Shown here piece by piece: positions 1 through 6,822 of a DNA stretch of 12,074 nucleotides; the stretch's first letter is position 1, and every line of letters starts with the position of its first letter. This stretch comes from Nitrospira sp. (GTDB lineage: Bacteria > Nitrospirota > Nitrospiria > Nitrospirales > Nitrospiraceae). The position numbers and the translations under genes are program-made. Where the stretch lies: contig VGXD01000037.1 in NCBI GenBank assembly GCA_016873525.1, positions 1 through 12,074 of the forward strand, given 5' to 3'. The notes under the pieces are model-generated. The model had not been told where the DNA came from. It did no database searches and saw only the letters and a list, made by a program, of their open reading frames with translations.

Positions 1-763
1 GTACCAAATCAAGTTGGACTCCAAAGAGATTCCGGTGGATGAAGCGCATCTCCTGAGCCGGATGGAGCGGTTCATCCTGCACGTCCAGGAGCACCGGCGG
101 CAGGTGCTGATCGGGGCGGTTGCGGTGCTGGCCGTGATCGCGGCGGTGCTGGCCGTGGTCTGGTACGACCATCGCCAGGCGGAGCAGGCCCTGGAACTGC
201 ATCATCGGGCGACCACGCTCTACATCGACCGTCCCCTCGACAACGTGGCGAAGGCGGATGAGAACCTCAAACAAGCGATCGTGCTCTATCGGCAGGCGGC
301 GGAGCAGTATCCGCGGAGCCCCACGGCCCCCTTGTCGCTCTATTATCTGGGCAATGCCCTGGTCCAGGCCAACGATCTGCCCGGCGCCATTGCCATTTAT
401 AAGAAATATGCGATGACGTACGGCGCCAATAAGATCCTGCTGGGCATGGTGTATCAGCGGTTGGGCTATGCGCACTTGCTGAACGGGGACCGGGAACAGG
501 CCGTCAAGGCGTTTTCGTCTGTCTTGGATGTGCCGGGGGCGTTCAACAAGGACCAGATGTTGTTCGAGCTGGGGAAGCTGGAGGAAGTCCAGTCACGGCC
601 GGAAGGCGCCTTGGCCCGGTATCAGGACTTGAACAAGAACTATCCCAACTCTCCCTTGACGAGCGAAGCCGCCGTTCGCATCAAGGCCTTGGAAGTCAAG
701 AAGACGCCGGAGTCCGGCGCCTCAACGACCATGCCGCCCGCACCGGCCGAGCCGGCGAAGTAG
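1..763 (+). CDS. YfgM/CpoB-like membrane-anchored TPR protein (5' edge at window boundary)
   Basis: This looks like a single-pass inner-membrane protein with a short cytoplasmic N-terminus and a periplasmic TPR domain, the layout of YfgM-type proteins (TPR_21 family) that associate with the Sec translocon and envelope chaperones. Counting from the TTG at 14, one hydrophobic helix covers residues 31-50, just after a basic HRRQ. Helical TPR-like repeats run from about 65 to 225 (motifs such as LYYLGNAL and YQRLGYAHLL). The tail is low-complexity Pro/Ala. The frame is open to the left edge with codons for Y-Q-I-K before the TTG, and no ribosome binding site precedes the TTG, so the true start is probably upstream. 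Base 1 is a g in the third codon position, so it could be the last base of an ATG. It converges with the lytic transglycosylase, with 40 bases between them and no clear terminator. The family call is by overall architecture; the exact role is uncertain. Confidence 0.72.
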   Translation, partial: YQIKLDSKEIPVDEAHLLSRMERFILHVQEHRRQVLIGAVAVLAVIAAVLAVVWYDHRQAEQALELHHRATTLYIDRPLDNVAKADENLKQAIVLYRQAAEQYPRSPTAPLSLYYLGNALVQANDLPGAIAIYKKYAMTYGANKILLGMVYQRLGYAHLLNGDREQAVKAFSSVLDVPGAFNKDQMLFELGKLEEVQSRPEGALARYQDLNKNYPNSPLTSEAAVRIKALEVKKTPESGASTTMPPAPAEPAK

Positions 764-803
764 GGGCTCCTCACGGAAGAAGGCGCAGGCGTGGTGCGGC
801 GGG

Positions 804-2216
804 TCAGCGGCTGACGGTGAGGAGATCGCCGGGCCTGATCCGATGGCCGGTCAGGTGGTTCTTGCTCTTCAACTCGTGGACGGAGAGGCGAAAGCGTTTC
901 GCAATCGTCGCGAGGCTGTCCCCCACCCGCACTCGGTATCCCTCCGTCGATTGAACCGTCTGAACCGGCGAGTCCTTGCGGCTCTTCCATTTGCTCGCTG
1001 TCTGGACGGAGGGCTTCCAGGCAGGAATCTGGGCCAACTGCTCCTCGATGGCGGCTTTCGTCCCCACCGGAACCTTCAACTGATACTCCGCGTCGCCGGG
1101 AGGCGTGACGTCTTTCAAGAGTTCCGGGTTCAGTCGCCGGAATTCATCGAAGGGGACGCCGGTCGTCTTCGCCAGGTCCCGGAAATGCACGGGGCGGGTG
1201 ACCAACACTTCCTCGAAGTCGTGTGCGTCGGGTGTCTCCTGGCTGAATCCGAATTGATCGGGGTTCCTTGCGATGATCGTGGCGGCCATGATCCTCGGCA
1301 CGTATTCCTTCGTTTCGCGTCGGAGGTGTTTGGTCTGGGCAATCTCCGAGAAACTCTCGGTGTTGGACTTTTGCAGCGCGCGCTGGACCTTCCCTTCGCC
1401 GGCGTTGTAGGCCGCCATCGCCAGCGGCCAGGCGCCGAAGAGATCGTACAGGTCCCGTAAGTACCGCGCGGCCGCCACCGTGGATTTATGCGGGTCTTTG
1501 CGTTCGTCCACGTATTGATCGACCCGGAGCCCGTACATTTGAGCGGTCCCCTTCATGAACTGCCAGGGGCCCGTGGCGCGGGCGCGTGAGCGGGCGTGGG
1601 GGTTGAAGCCGCTTTCGACGAGCGAGAGGAACACCAAGTCGCTGGGCAAGTCGAACTCCGTGAAAATGCGGTCGACCATGGGCTTGTAGCGACCCAGCCT
1701 GTCGAGCCACATTTCAAAACGGTCCCGGATGGCCGTGTGAAAGAACCGCAGATGGCCTTCCACCTTCCGATCGCGGACGATGGGGATGTTATAGATCGGT
1801 TCATCCTGGGTCGGCGCCGTTCGATCGGCTTCACCGGAGATCGACGCGGAGGCCTCGGCGTTTGCGATGCCGGCTTGGTCCCTTCCCTCTTGGTTCGCGT
1901 CGAGGGGAGCGAGGGGAGGTTGGTTCGAGGTTGCCGGCTCGACGGCGAGGGCCGGGTTTTCGGCCGATGCGGCCGGCGTCATCTCCGATGGCTCAAAGGT
2001 GACGCGCGGTTCCTGTCCCGCGATGGGAGGCAGGAGCGAACCGGTTTGGGGCGCCGCCGACTGACTCTGTTGGGGGCTTGCAACCGAATGATTTTCATGG
2101 GTAAGAGCTTCGGCCTGGGCCGTTCCGATGCTTTCGCCCATCGGCAATCCGCTGAGACTTGCCAGAAGAGCTGCCAAGACGAATCCAAGCAGGCGTGATA
2201 GTGGTCGTCGAGTCAT
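804..2216 (-). CDS. mltD: Secreted MltD-like lytic transglycosylase with C-terminal LysM
   Basis: Predicted murein lytic transglycosylase, cleaving the MurNAc-GlcNAc bond with formation of 1,6-anhydroMurNAc in the periplasm. With the ATG at 2216 the protein has 470 residues. A signal peptide covers 1-35 (basic MTRR, hydrophobic LLGFVLAALLASL, AQA before the cleavage site). A Pro/Ala/Gln-rich linker extends to about 140. The SLT domain spans about 177-324, with catalytic Glu201 in LVESGFNP, GPWQFM at 216-221 and AYNAGEG at 269-275. A degenerate LysM-like segment lies near 330-390, and a good LysM (YRVRVGDSLATIAKRF) at 427-469. E. coli MltD is a lipoprotein with two LysMs; no lipobox is seen here, so this one is probably soluble or bound through LysM. 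The frame extends to an ATG at 2264, adding 16 residues, but that start would precede the candidate promoter's start point and would spoil the signal peptide, so I chose 2216. None of the starts has a good Shine-Dalgarno sequence. Confidence 0.9.
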   Translation of the reverse strand: MTRRPLSRLLGFVLAALLASLSGLPMGESIGTAQAEALTHENHSVASPQQSQSAAPQTGSLLPPIAGQEPRVTFEPSEMTPAASAENPALAVEPATSNQPPLAPLDANQEGRDQAGIANAEASASISGEADRTAPTQDEPIYNIPIVRDRKVEGHLRFFHTAIRDRFEMWLDRLGRYKPMVDRIFTEFDLPSDLVFLSLVESGFNPHARSRARATGPWQFMKGTAQMYGLRVDQYVDERKDPHKSTVAAARYLRDLYDLFGAWPLAMAAYNAGEGKVQRALQKSNTESFSEIAQTKHLRRETKEYVPRIMAATIIARNPDQFGFSQETPDAHDFEEVLVTRPVHFRDLAKTTGVPFDEFRRLNPELLKDVTPPGDAEYQLKVPVGTKAAIEEQLAQIPAWKPSVQTASKWKSRKDSPVQTVQSTEGYRVRVGDSLATIAKRFRLSVHELKSKNHLTGHRIRPGDLLTVSR

Positions 2217-2249
2217 GTTGCAAGGCCAAAATTTTATACGCATGCGTTT

Positions 2250-2278
2250 AGAGTAGCGGTCCATCGAGTGCTTGTCAA
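2250..2278 (-). promoter_or_regulatory. Candidate sigma70 promoter for mltD
   Basis: On the minus strand, TTGACA (2278-2273) is followed after exactly 17 bases by TACTCT (2255-2250), a perfect -35 with a poor -10 that keeps only the first two and the last base of TATAAT. Transcription would begin near 2243, leaving about 27 bases of leader before the ATG at 2216. A TATAAA at 2238-2233 is an alternative -10, but no matching -35 lies upstream of it. Confidence 0.4.
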
Positions 2279-2291
2279 GAAACTTGTGCCT

Positions 2292-2308
2292 GGCGAGTCA
2301 GCCTCGCC
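2292..2308. repeat. Small inverted repeat (6-bp arms, 5-base loop)
   Basis: GGCGAG (2292-2297) and CTCGCC (2303-2308) are perfect complements around a TCAGC loop. It has no T-run, so it is not a terminator. In GC-rich DNA this may be chance. Confidence 0.3.
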
Positions 2309-2361
2309 GCCTTCTGTTTCCCCTCATCGTGCTCTATCGGTTGCCGTGAGCGGGAGCCTAA

Positions 2362-2383
2362 GCCAGGCCCTGGGCGGCCTGGC
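2362..2383. repeat. Inverted repeat (8-bp arms, 6-base loop) in the divergent intergenic region
   Basis: GCCAGGCC (2362-2369) and GGCCTGGC (2376-2383) are perfectly complementary. The hairpin sits in the middle of the intergenic region, between the two candidate promoters. It could be a protein-binding site or an RNA structure, or chance in GC-rich DNA. No T-run follows on either strand. Confidence 0.35.
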
Positions 2384-2459
2384 CTCGGCGGTGCGTAACC
2401 AGTTGGAAAATCGGCCGCTCAATCAGTGGACGACGGTCGCACGCGGGGCTGTCGTTGTC

Positions 2460-2489
2460 TTGACAGTGAGGAGGCCCAAGTGATAGCGT
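2460..2489 (+). promoter_or_regulatory. Weak candidate promoter for the aminotransferase-serA operon
   Basis: TTGACA at 2460-2465 is followed after 18 bases by TAGCGT (2484-2489). The -35 is perfect and the -10 weak (3 of 6). Transcription would start near 2496, giving a leader of about 50 bases before the ATG at 2546. The position suits the operon, but the weak -10 keeps confidence low. Confidence 0.3.
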
Positions 2490-2545
2490 AACGCCCTTCC
2501 ACGCGCTCAAACGGCTTTCAATTTTGTTGTGAGGAGAGCAGGACG

Positions 2546-3691
2546 ATGTTGAAACGGTATTTGCTCGCCCCGGGTCCGACGCCGGTTCCCCCCGAAGTCA
2601 TGCTGGCCATGGCCAGACCCATTATTCACCATCGGGCTCCGGAGTTTGCCCAGTTGTTCGGCGAAGTCCGGGAAGACCTCAAGTGGTTGTTTCAAACGAG
2701 AAACGAAGTCCTGATTCTGGCCTCCTCCGGGACCGGAGGGATGGAAGGTTCGGTGGCCAATTTTCTCTCGCCGGGCGACAAGGCCTTGGTCGTCAACGGG
2801 GGCAAGTTCGGCGAGCGCTGGGGCAAGCTCTGCAAGACCTTCGGCGTGCAGGTGACGGAACTCAAGGTGGAGTGGGGCCATGCGGTGAATCCCCAATTGG
2901 TGGCGGATGCGTTGAAGAAGGATCCGTCGATCAAGGCGGTGTATGTCCAGGCAAGCGAAACCTCCACGGCCGTGGCCCACGACACCAAGGCGCTGGCCGA
3001 AGTCGTGAAGCCCTACGAGGGCACGATCCTGGTCGTGGATGCGATTACCGCGCTGGGCGTGTTCGACCTGAAGACCGACGCCTGGGGGATCGACGTCGTT
3101 GTGACCGGTTCGCAGAAGGCCTTGATGCTGCCGCCGGGATTGGCCTTCGTCAGCGTCAGCGAGAAGGCCTGGCGGATGGCCGAGAAGGCGAAGAATGCGG
3201 CCTTCTATTTCAATTTCAAGAAGGAACGCGAATCGCAAGTCAAGAACCAGACGGCCTATACGCCGGCGGTGTCCATGATCCTGGGACTGCAGGAAGTCTT
3301 AAAGATGCTGAAGGCCGAAGGGTTGGAGGCGGTCTTTGCGCGGCAGGCCAAGCTGGCCCGGGCCATGCGCGAGGGGATGAAGGCCGCGGGGCTGGCGTTG
3401 TTCCCCAAGGAGTCGCCCAGCGACGCGCTGACGGCGGTCTGCGCTCCGGACGGGGTGGACGGCCAGGCCATCTACAAGAACTTGCGGGTGCAGTACGGCA
3501 TCACGGCTGCCGGAGGACAGGATCATTTGAAGGGGAAGATTTTCCGGGTGTCCCACATGGGCTACATGGATTCCTTCGACGTGATCCTGACGCTGGCGGC
3601 CGTCGAGATGGTGCTGAAGGGGCTGGGACATTCCGTCAAGCTGGGCAGCGGAGTGGCCAAGGCTCAGGAACTGCTGATGGTCAAGGGATAA
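2546..3691 (+). CDS. Class V PLP aminotransferase (alanine-glyoxylate / serine-pyruvate type; possible phosphoserine aminotransferase)
   Basis: A 381-residue fold-type I, class V aminotransferase of the alanine-glyoxylate/serine-pyruvate group (COG0075-like), a cytosolic PLP enzyme. The N-terminal LLAPGPTPVPPEV is typical of the family. SGTGG at 61-65 should hold the cofactor phosphate, Asp165 (VVDAITALG) should contact the pyridine nitrogen, Lys191 in TGSQKALMLPPG is the Schiff-base lysine, and Arg334 before HMG (337-339) should bind the substrate carboxylate. The length is normal. AGGAG at 2532-2536 precedes the ATG by 9 bases. It lies 15 bases upstream of serA, almost certainly co-transcribed. 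The phosphohydroxypyruvate made by SerA needs an aminotransferase, and members of this family are known to fill the phosphoserine aminotransferase role in organisms lacking classical SerC. That role is inferred from context; serine-glyoxylate or alanine-glyoxylate activity is equally compatible with the sequence. Confidence 0.9.
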   Translation: MLKRYLLAPGPTPVPPEVMLAMARPIIHHRAPEFAQLFGEVREDLKWLFQTRNEVLILASSGTGGMEGSVANFLSPGDKALVVNGGKFGERWGKLCKTFGVQVTELKVEWGHAVNPQLVADALKKDPSIKAVYVQASETSTAVAHDTKALAEVVKPYEGTILVVDAITALGVFDLKTDAWGIDVVVTGSQKALMLPPGLAFVSVSEKAWRMAEKAKNAAFYFNFKKERESQVKNQTAYTPAVSMILGLQEVLKMLKAEGLEAVFARQAKLARAMREGMKAAGLALFPKESPSDALTAVCAPDGVDGQAIYKNLRVQYGITAAGGQDHLKGKIFRVSHMGYMDSFDVILTLAAVEMVLKGLGHSVKLGSGVAKAQELLMVKG

Positions 3692-3706
3692 CGGAAACGA
3701 GGCACG

Positions 3707-5290
3707 ATGAAGATCCTGGTCAGCGATAGCTTGTCGAAGCAAGGGCTCGAAATCCTCCAGAAGGCCGGCTTTACCGTGGACGCGAAGACCAAGCTGTCCA
3801 AAGAGGAGCTGCTGAAGGAAATCAAGCAGTACGACGGACTCATCGTCCGGTCGGCGACGAAGGTGACGGCCGAGCTGATCGCCGCCGCCGACCGCCTGAA
3901 AGTCGTGGGACGCGCCGGATCCGGTTTGGACAACGTGGACACCCAGGCCGCCACCAGGCGCGGGATCGTGGTGATGAACACCCCCGGCGGCAACACCGTT
4001 ACCACGGCCGAGCACACGATGGCGATGATCTGGTCGATGACTCGTCGCATTCCCCAAGCCACGGCCTCGATGAAGACGGGCAAGTGGGAAAAAGAAAAAT
4101 TCATGGGCGTGGAACTCTACAACAAGACCTTGGGGATCGTGGGGATGGGGCAGATCGGCGGCTACCTGGCCAAGTTGGCCCAGGGGGTCTCGATGAACGT
4201 GATCGCCTACGATCCCTACCTGGCCGAGGAGCGCGCCCTCAAGATGGGGGTCGAGGTCGTCGAGCTGTCCGAACTGTATCGGCGCGCCGACGTCATCTCG
4301 GTGCACACGCCGCTCACGCCGGAGACCCGGTCGCTGATCAATGCGGCGGCCATCGCGCAGATGAAGTCCGGCGTGATGATCGCCAACTGCGCCAGAGGCG
4401 GGATCGTGAACGAGGCGGATCTCTACGAGGCCCTGAAGTCGAAGAAAGTGGCGGCCGCGGCCTTCGACGTGTTCGAGGAGGAGCCGGTCAAGGCGGAGCA
4501 CCCGCTGCTGACCCTGGATAATTTTATCTGCACCCCCCACATCGGCGCCTCGACCGGGGAGGCGCAGGAAAACGTGGCGGTCGGGATCGCCGAGCAGATC
4601 GTGGACTATTTTACCAAGGGCATTGCGCGGGGCGCGGTCAACATCCCTTCCGTGCCGCCCGAGTTGCTTCCCCGATTGCAACCCTACCTGACGCTGGCGG
4701 AGAAAATCGGCTTGCTGCAAGCCCAGATCTACGAAGGGGGGCTGGAGCGGGTGACGGTGGAATACAACGGCGACGTGGCCGGGCTGGCGGTTGCGCCCTT
4801 GACGATCGCCGTGCTCAAGGGGTTGCTGACGCCGATTCTGGAAGACGCCGTCAACTTCGTCAACGCGCCGGTGATCGCCAAGGAGCGGGGGATCGAAGTC
4901 AAAGAGGTGAAGAGCAGCGACGCGGGGGATTTCACCAGCGTCATTCGCGTGCGCGTGGAGGCGGGGAAGAAAACCCACCGCCTGGCGGGCACGCTCTATC
5001 ACCGCAAGGATCCGCGCATCATCGAGATCGACAATTTCCAGGTCGAGGTGATTCCCCAGGGACCGATGCTGCTGATCCTCAACGTGGACCGGCCCGGCGT
5101 CATCGGCGCGGTCGCGTCGGCCCTCGGCGCGCACCACGTCAACATCGCGCGGATGCAGTGCTCCCGCGAAGAGCAAGGCGGCCATGCCCTGCTGATCATC
5201 GGGCTGGATGCGCCCTTGCCGGCGGGAGTCCTCGATACCATCAAGCGGGGGGACAACATTCTCTCCGTCAAGCTGGTCGATCTCTCATAA
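3707..5290 (+). CDS. serA: D-3-phosphoglycerate dehydrogenase (long, ACT-domain type)
   Basis: This catalyses the first committed step of serine synthesis, oxidising 3-phosphoglycerate to 3-phosphohydroxypyruvate with NAD in the cytosol. At 527 residues it is the long form. The substrate-binding halves cover 1-100 and 282-315. The Rossmann NAD domain spans about 100-281, with GMGQIG at 146-151 and Asp169 as the probable ribose contact. The catalytic residues are Arg230 (CARGGI), Glu259 (FEEEP) and His278 (PHIGAST). An intervening allosteric-substrate-binding domain lies at about 317-450. A C-terminal ACT domain lies at 454-527 (LNVDRPGVIG, HHVNIARMQ), usually the site of serine feedback. GAGG lies four bases before the ATG. 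It follows the aminotransferase gene by 15 bases, forming a serine-biosynthesis pair. No key residue is missing. Confidence 0.97.
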   Translation: MKILVSDSLSKQGLEILQKAGFTVDAKTKLSKEELLKEIKQYDGLIVRSATKVTAELIAAADRLKVVGRAGSGLDNVDTQAATRRGIVVMNTPGGNTVTTAEHTMAMIWSMTRRIPQATASMKTGKWEKEKFMGVELYNKTLGIVGMGQIGGYLAKLAQGVSMNVIAYDPYLAEERALKMGVEVVELSELYRRADVISVHTPLTPETRSLINAAAIAQMKSGVMIANCARGGIVNEADLYEALKSKKVAAAAFDVFEEEPVKAEHPLLTLDNFICTPHIGASTGEAQENVAVGIAEQIVDYFTKGIARGAVNIPSVPPELLPRLQPYLTLAEKIGLLQAQIYEGGLERVTVEYNGDVAGLAVAPLTIAVLKGLLTPILEDAVNFVNAPVIAKERGIEVKEVKSSDAGDFTSVIRVRVEAGKKTHRLAGTLYHRKDPRIIEIDNFQVEVIPQGPMLLILNVDRPGVIGAVASALGAHHVNIARMQCSREEQGGHALLIIGLDAPLPAGVLDTIKRGDNILSVKLVDLS

Positions 5291-5381
5291 CCAGAGGCCG
5301 GGGATGCCGCAGGCGGTGAGTGGGTAGAGGGAGTCCTCCCACCGGCCCCTCGCTTCCAGCCTCGTGCCGGGATTCAATCCT

Positions 5382-6746
5382 ATGTCCGGTTCCTCACCAT
5401 CGAAGCGCGCGCGTCAGCCCGTCCGTCCGCCGGCGTCGGCGACGCCCCCGCGCGACCGCGCGCTGATTCCGGTCGGGATGTCCACGATGCTGCCCGATGC
5501 GGCCCAACGGGTCCGCCGGCTGGAAGAGACCTTGTTGGCCTTGTTGGGGCGCTGGGGCTATCAGGAGATCATTCCGCCCACCTTCGAATATTTGGATGTC
5601 CTGTCGGCCGGGTTGGAACCGGCCATGATCGAGCAGTGCTACAAGTTTGCGGACCGCACCACCGGCCGGATTCTGTTGTTGCGGCCGGACGTCACCGCGC
5701 AGATCGCCCGCATCGTCGCGATGGGCATGGTGGGCTCCAGCTTGCCGATTCGTTTGTCCTACCGCTCCACCGTGTTTCGGTACGAGCCGGAGCATGCGGG
5801 CCGCGAGCGCGAGATTTTTCAGGTGGGGGCCGAGCTGATCGGGGTGGACGACGTGGCGATGGACGCCGAGATCATCGCCTTGATGATCGAGTGCCTCAGG
5901 CAACTGGGTTTGACGGCGTTTACGATCTCGCTGGGACACGTCGGGTTCTTCAAGGCCCTCCTGGCCAGGACCGGCATGAGCCCGGAGGGACGGAAGCGGG
6001 CCGAACAGGCCGCGGCGCGCAAGGACCTGCCGCACCTCGAAGATATTCTTGCCCAGGAACGGGTGCCCAAGTCGGCGGCGCGGAGTATTTTGGAAGCGCC
6101 GAATCTCTACGGACGGGAGGAGGTCCTCCGGCGTGGCCGTGCGCTGGCCAGCCACGATCGCCGCCTGCAGGCTTCGTTGGACCGTTTGACCAAGGTCTAT
6201 CGGCTGCTGGTGGAGGCCGGGCTGAAAGACCACCTCCTGTTGGACCTGGGGGAGTTTCGCGGGTTTGACTACTACGACGGCGTGGTGTTTGATGTCTTTG
6301 CCGACGGGGTGGGCTGCGAACTGGGCGGAGGGGGCCGGTACAACAACTTGATCGGCCGGTTCGGCCGGGACCTTCCTTCGACGGGCTTCGCCTTCGATGT
6401 GGATCGGCTCTTTCAGGCGATGGAGCGGGTCGGCGAGGGGACGTCCCGCGCCGGGGTTGATGCGCTGGTGGCGGCTCCGGCCCGCTGCTTCGGCCAGTTG
6501 TTCCAGGTGGCGCGTCTCTTGCGTGAGGCGGGTCTGCGGGTCCTCCAAGGGGTCCTGCGCGGGACCGATGCGGCGGCGATCGAAGCCATGGTCGATGAGG
6601 GCCGTCGGCTGGCGGCGTCTTCGGTGGTCATCTTCGGGGCGCCCACGGTGGCGGCCGGTGAGGCCCTGCTCATGACGGGCCCGGCGGTGTCGCGGCGCAA
6701 GACGGTCAAGATTCAGGAGTTGTCTGCCAGGCTGCTGAAACCGTAA
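5382..6746 (+). CDS. hisZ: ATP phosphoribosyltransferase regulatory subunit (HisRS-like paralogue)
   Basis: HisZ is a catalytically inactive relative of histidyl-tRNA synthetase that assembles with the short form of HisG to carry out and regulate the first step of histidine synthesis. The 454-residue protein shows RALIPVGM near 26-33, class II motif 2-like sequence (FRYEPEHAGREREIFQVGAELIG region, about 132-154), RGFDYYDGVVF at 293-303, GGGGRYNNL at 315-323 and the HisZ-style motif 3 GFAFDVDRL at 335-343. Residues about 359-454 form an extra alpha/beta region resembling the extended C-terminus of longer HisZ or HisRS proteins. The first 25 residues are a Pro/Arg/Ser-rich extension. A GTG at 5364 would add six residues; neither start has a good ribosome binding site, and I chose the ATG. 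It follows serA by 91 bases with no terminator seen, so it may be in the same operon. A true HisS is the main alternative, less likely given the motif 3 form. Confidence 0.88.
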   Translation: MSGSSPSKRARQPVRPPASATPPRDRALIPVGMSTMLPDAAQRVRRLEETLLALLGRWGYQEIIPPTFEYLDVLSAGLEPAMIEQCYKFADRTTGRILLLRPDVTAQIARIVAMGMVGSSLPIRLSYRSTVFRYEPEHAGREREIFQVGAELIGVDDVAMDAEIIALMIECLRQLGLTAFTISLGHVGFFKALLARTGMSPEGRKRAEQAAARKDLPHLEDILAQERVPKSAARSILEAPNLYGREEVLRRGRALASHDRRLQASLDRLTKVYRLLVEAGLKDHLLLDLGEFRGFDYYDGVVFDVFADGVGCELGGGGRYNNLIGRFGRDLPSTGFAFDVDRLFQAMERVGEGTSRAGVDALVAAPARCFGQLFQVARLLREAGLRVLQGVLRGTDAAAIEAMVDEGRRLAASSVVIFGAPTVAAGEALLMTGPAVSRRKTVKIQELSARLLKP

Positions 6747-6786
6747 CGAGCGGCGTTCCGACGGCCGCGGGGCGTCCACGCTCTTC

Positions 6787-6821
6787 CATGACACAAAGAG
6801 ACAAGGTGTGATGGTGTCATG
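6787..6821 (+). promoter_or_regulatory. Inverted repeat covering the dnaB start codon
   Basis: CATGACAC (6787-6794) and GTGTCATG (6814-6821) are perfect complements separated by 19 bases. The right arm contains the dnaB ATG (6819-6821), and the only ribosome-binding-like sequence (AAGG near 6803-6806) would sit in the loop. A second near-match to the left arm, GTGTGATGG at 6806-6814, gives an alternative fold. If formed in the mRNA, the hairpin would hide the start codon. Regulation is inference. Confidence 0.35.
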
Positions 6822-6822
6822 A
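6788..6822 (+). other. Two overlapping mini-reading-frames leading into dnaB
   Basis: An ATG at 6788 opens a seven-codon frame (M-T-Q-R-D-K-V) ending at the TGA of 6809-6811. The A of that stop begins a second ATG at 6811, whose three-codon frame (M-V-S) ends at the TGA of 6820-6822, overlapping the dnaB ATG at 6819 as ATGA. This stop-start chain is the arrangement used in translational coupling. No strong ribosome binding site precedes the first ATG, so translation of these frames is unproven and chance is possible. Confidence 0.25.

Larger units (their letters stand above)
2217..2545. other. Divergent intergenic region between mltD and the aminotransferase gene
   Basis: This 329-base region separates two genes transcribed away from each other, so it should hold both promoters. 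It contains a TTGACA on each strand near its two ends and two small GC-rich hairpins in the middle. A 71-codon GTG-initiated reading frame (2268-2483, plus) crosses it, but it lacks a ribosome binding site and any recognisable domain, and I do not regard it as a gene. The region could also hold a small RNA, for which I see no positive evidence. Confidence 0.6.

Noticed and set aside
2268..2483. 71-codon GTG-initiated reading frame in the divergent intergenic region
   Set aside because: There is no ribosome binding site, no recognisable motif, and it overlaps the mltD promoter region; its composition looks like non-coding DNA read by chance.
3299..5185. Long minus-strand frame of 628 codons opposite the aminotransferase gene and serA
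   Set aside because: It is the antisense shadow of GC-rich coding sequence: His/Arg/Gly/Leu-rich with no domain, while the plus strand encodes intact, motif-complete enzymes.
5291..5381. Terminator between serA and hisZ
   Set aside because: Short GC-rich complementary segments exist (for example GGGAG and CTCCC near 5330-5340) but no T-run follows, so transcription probably continues into hisZ.
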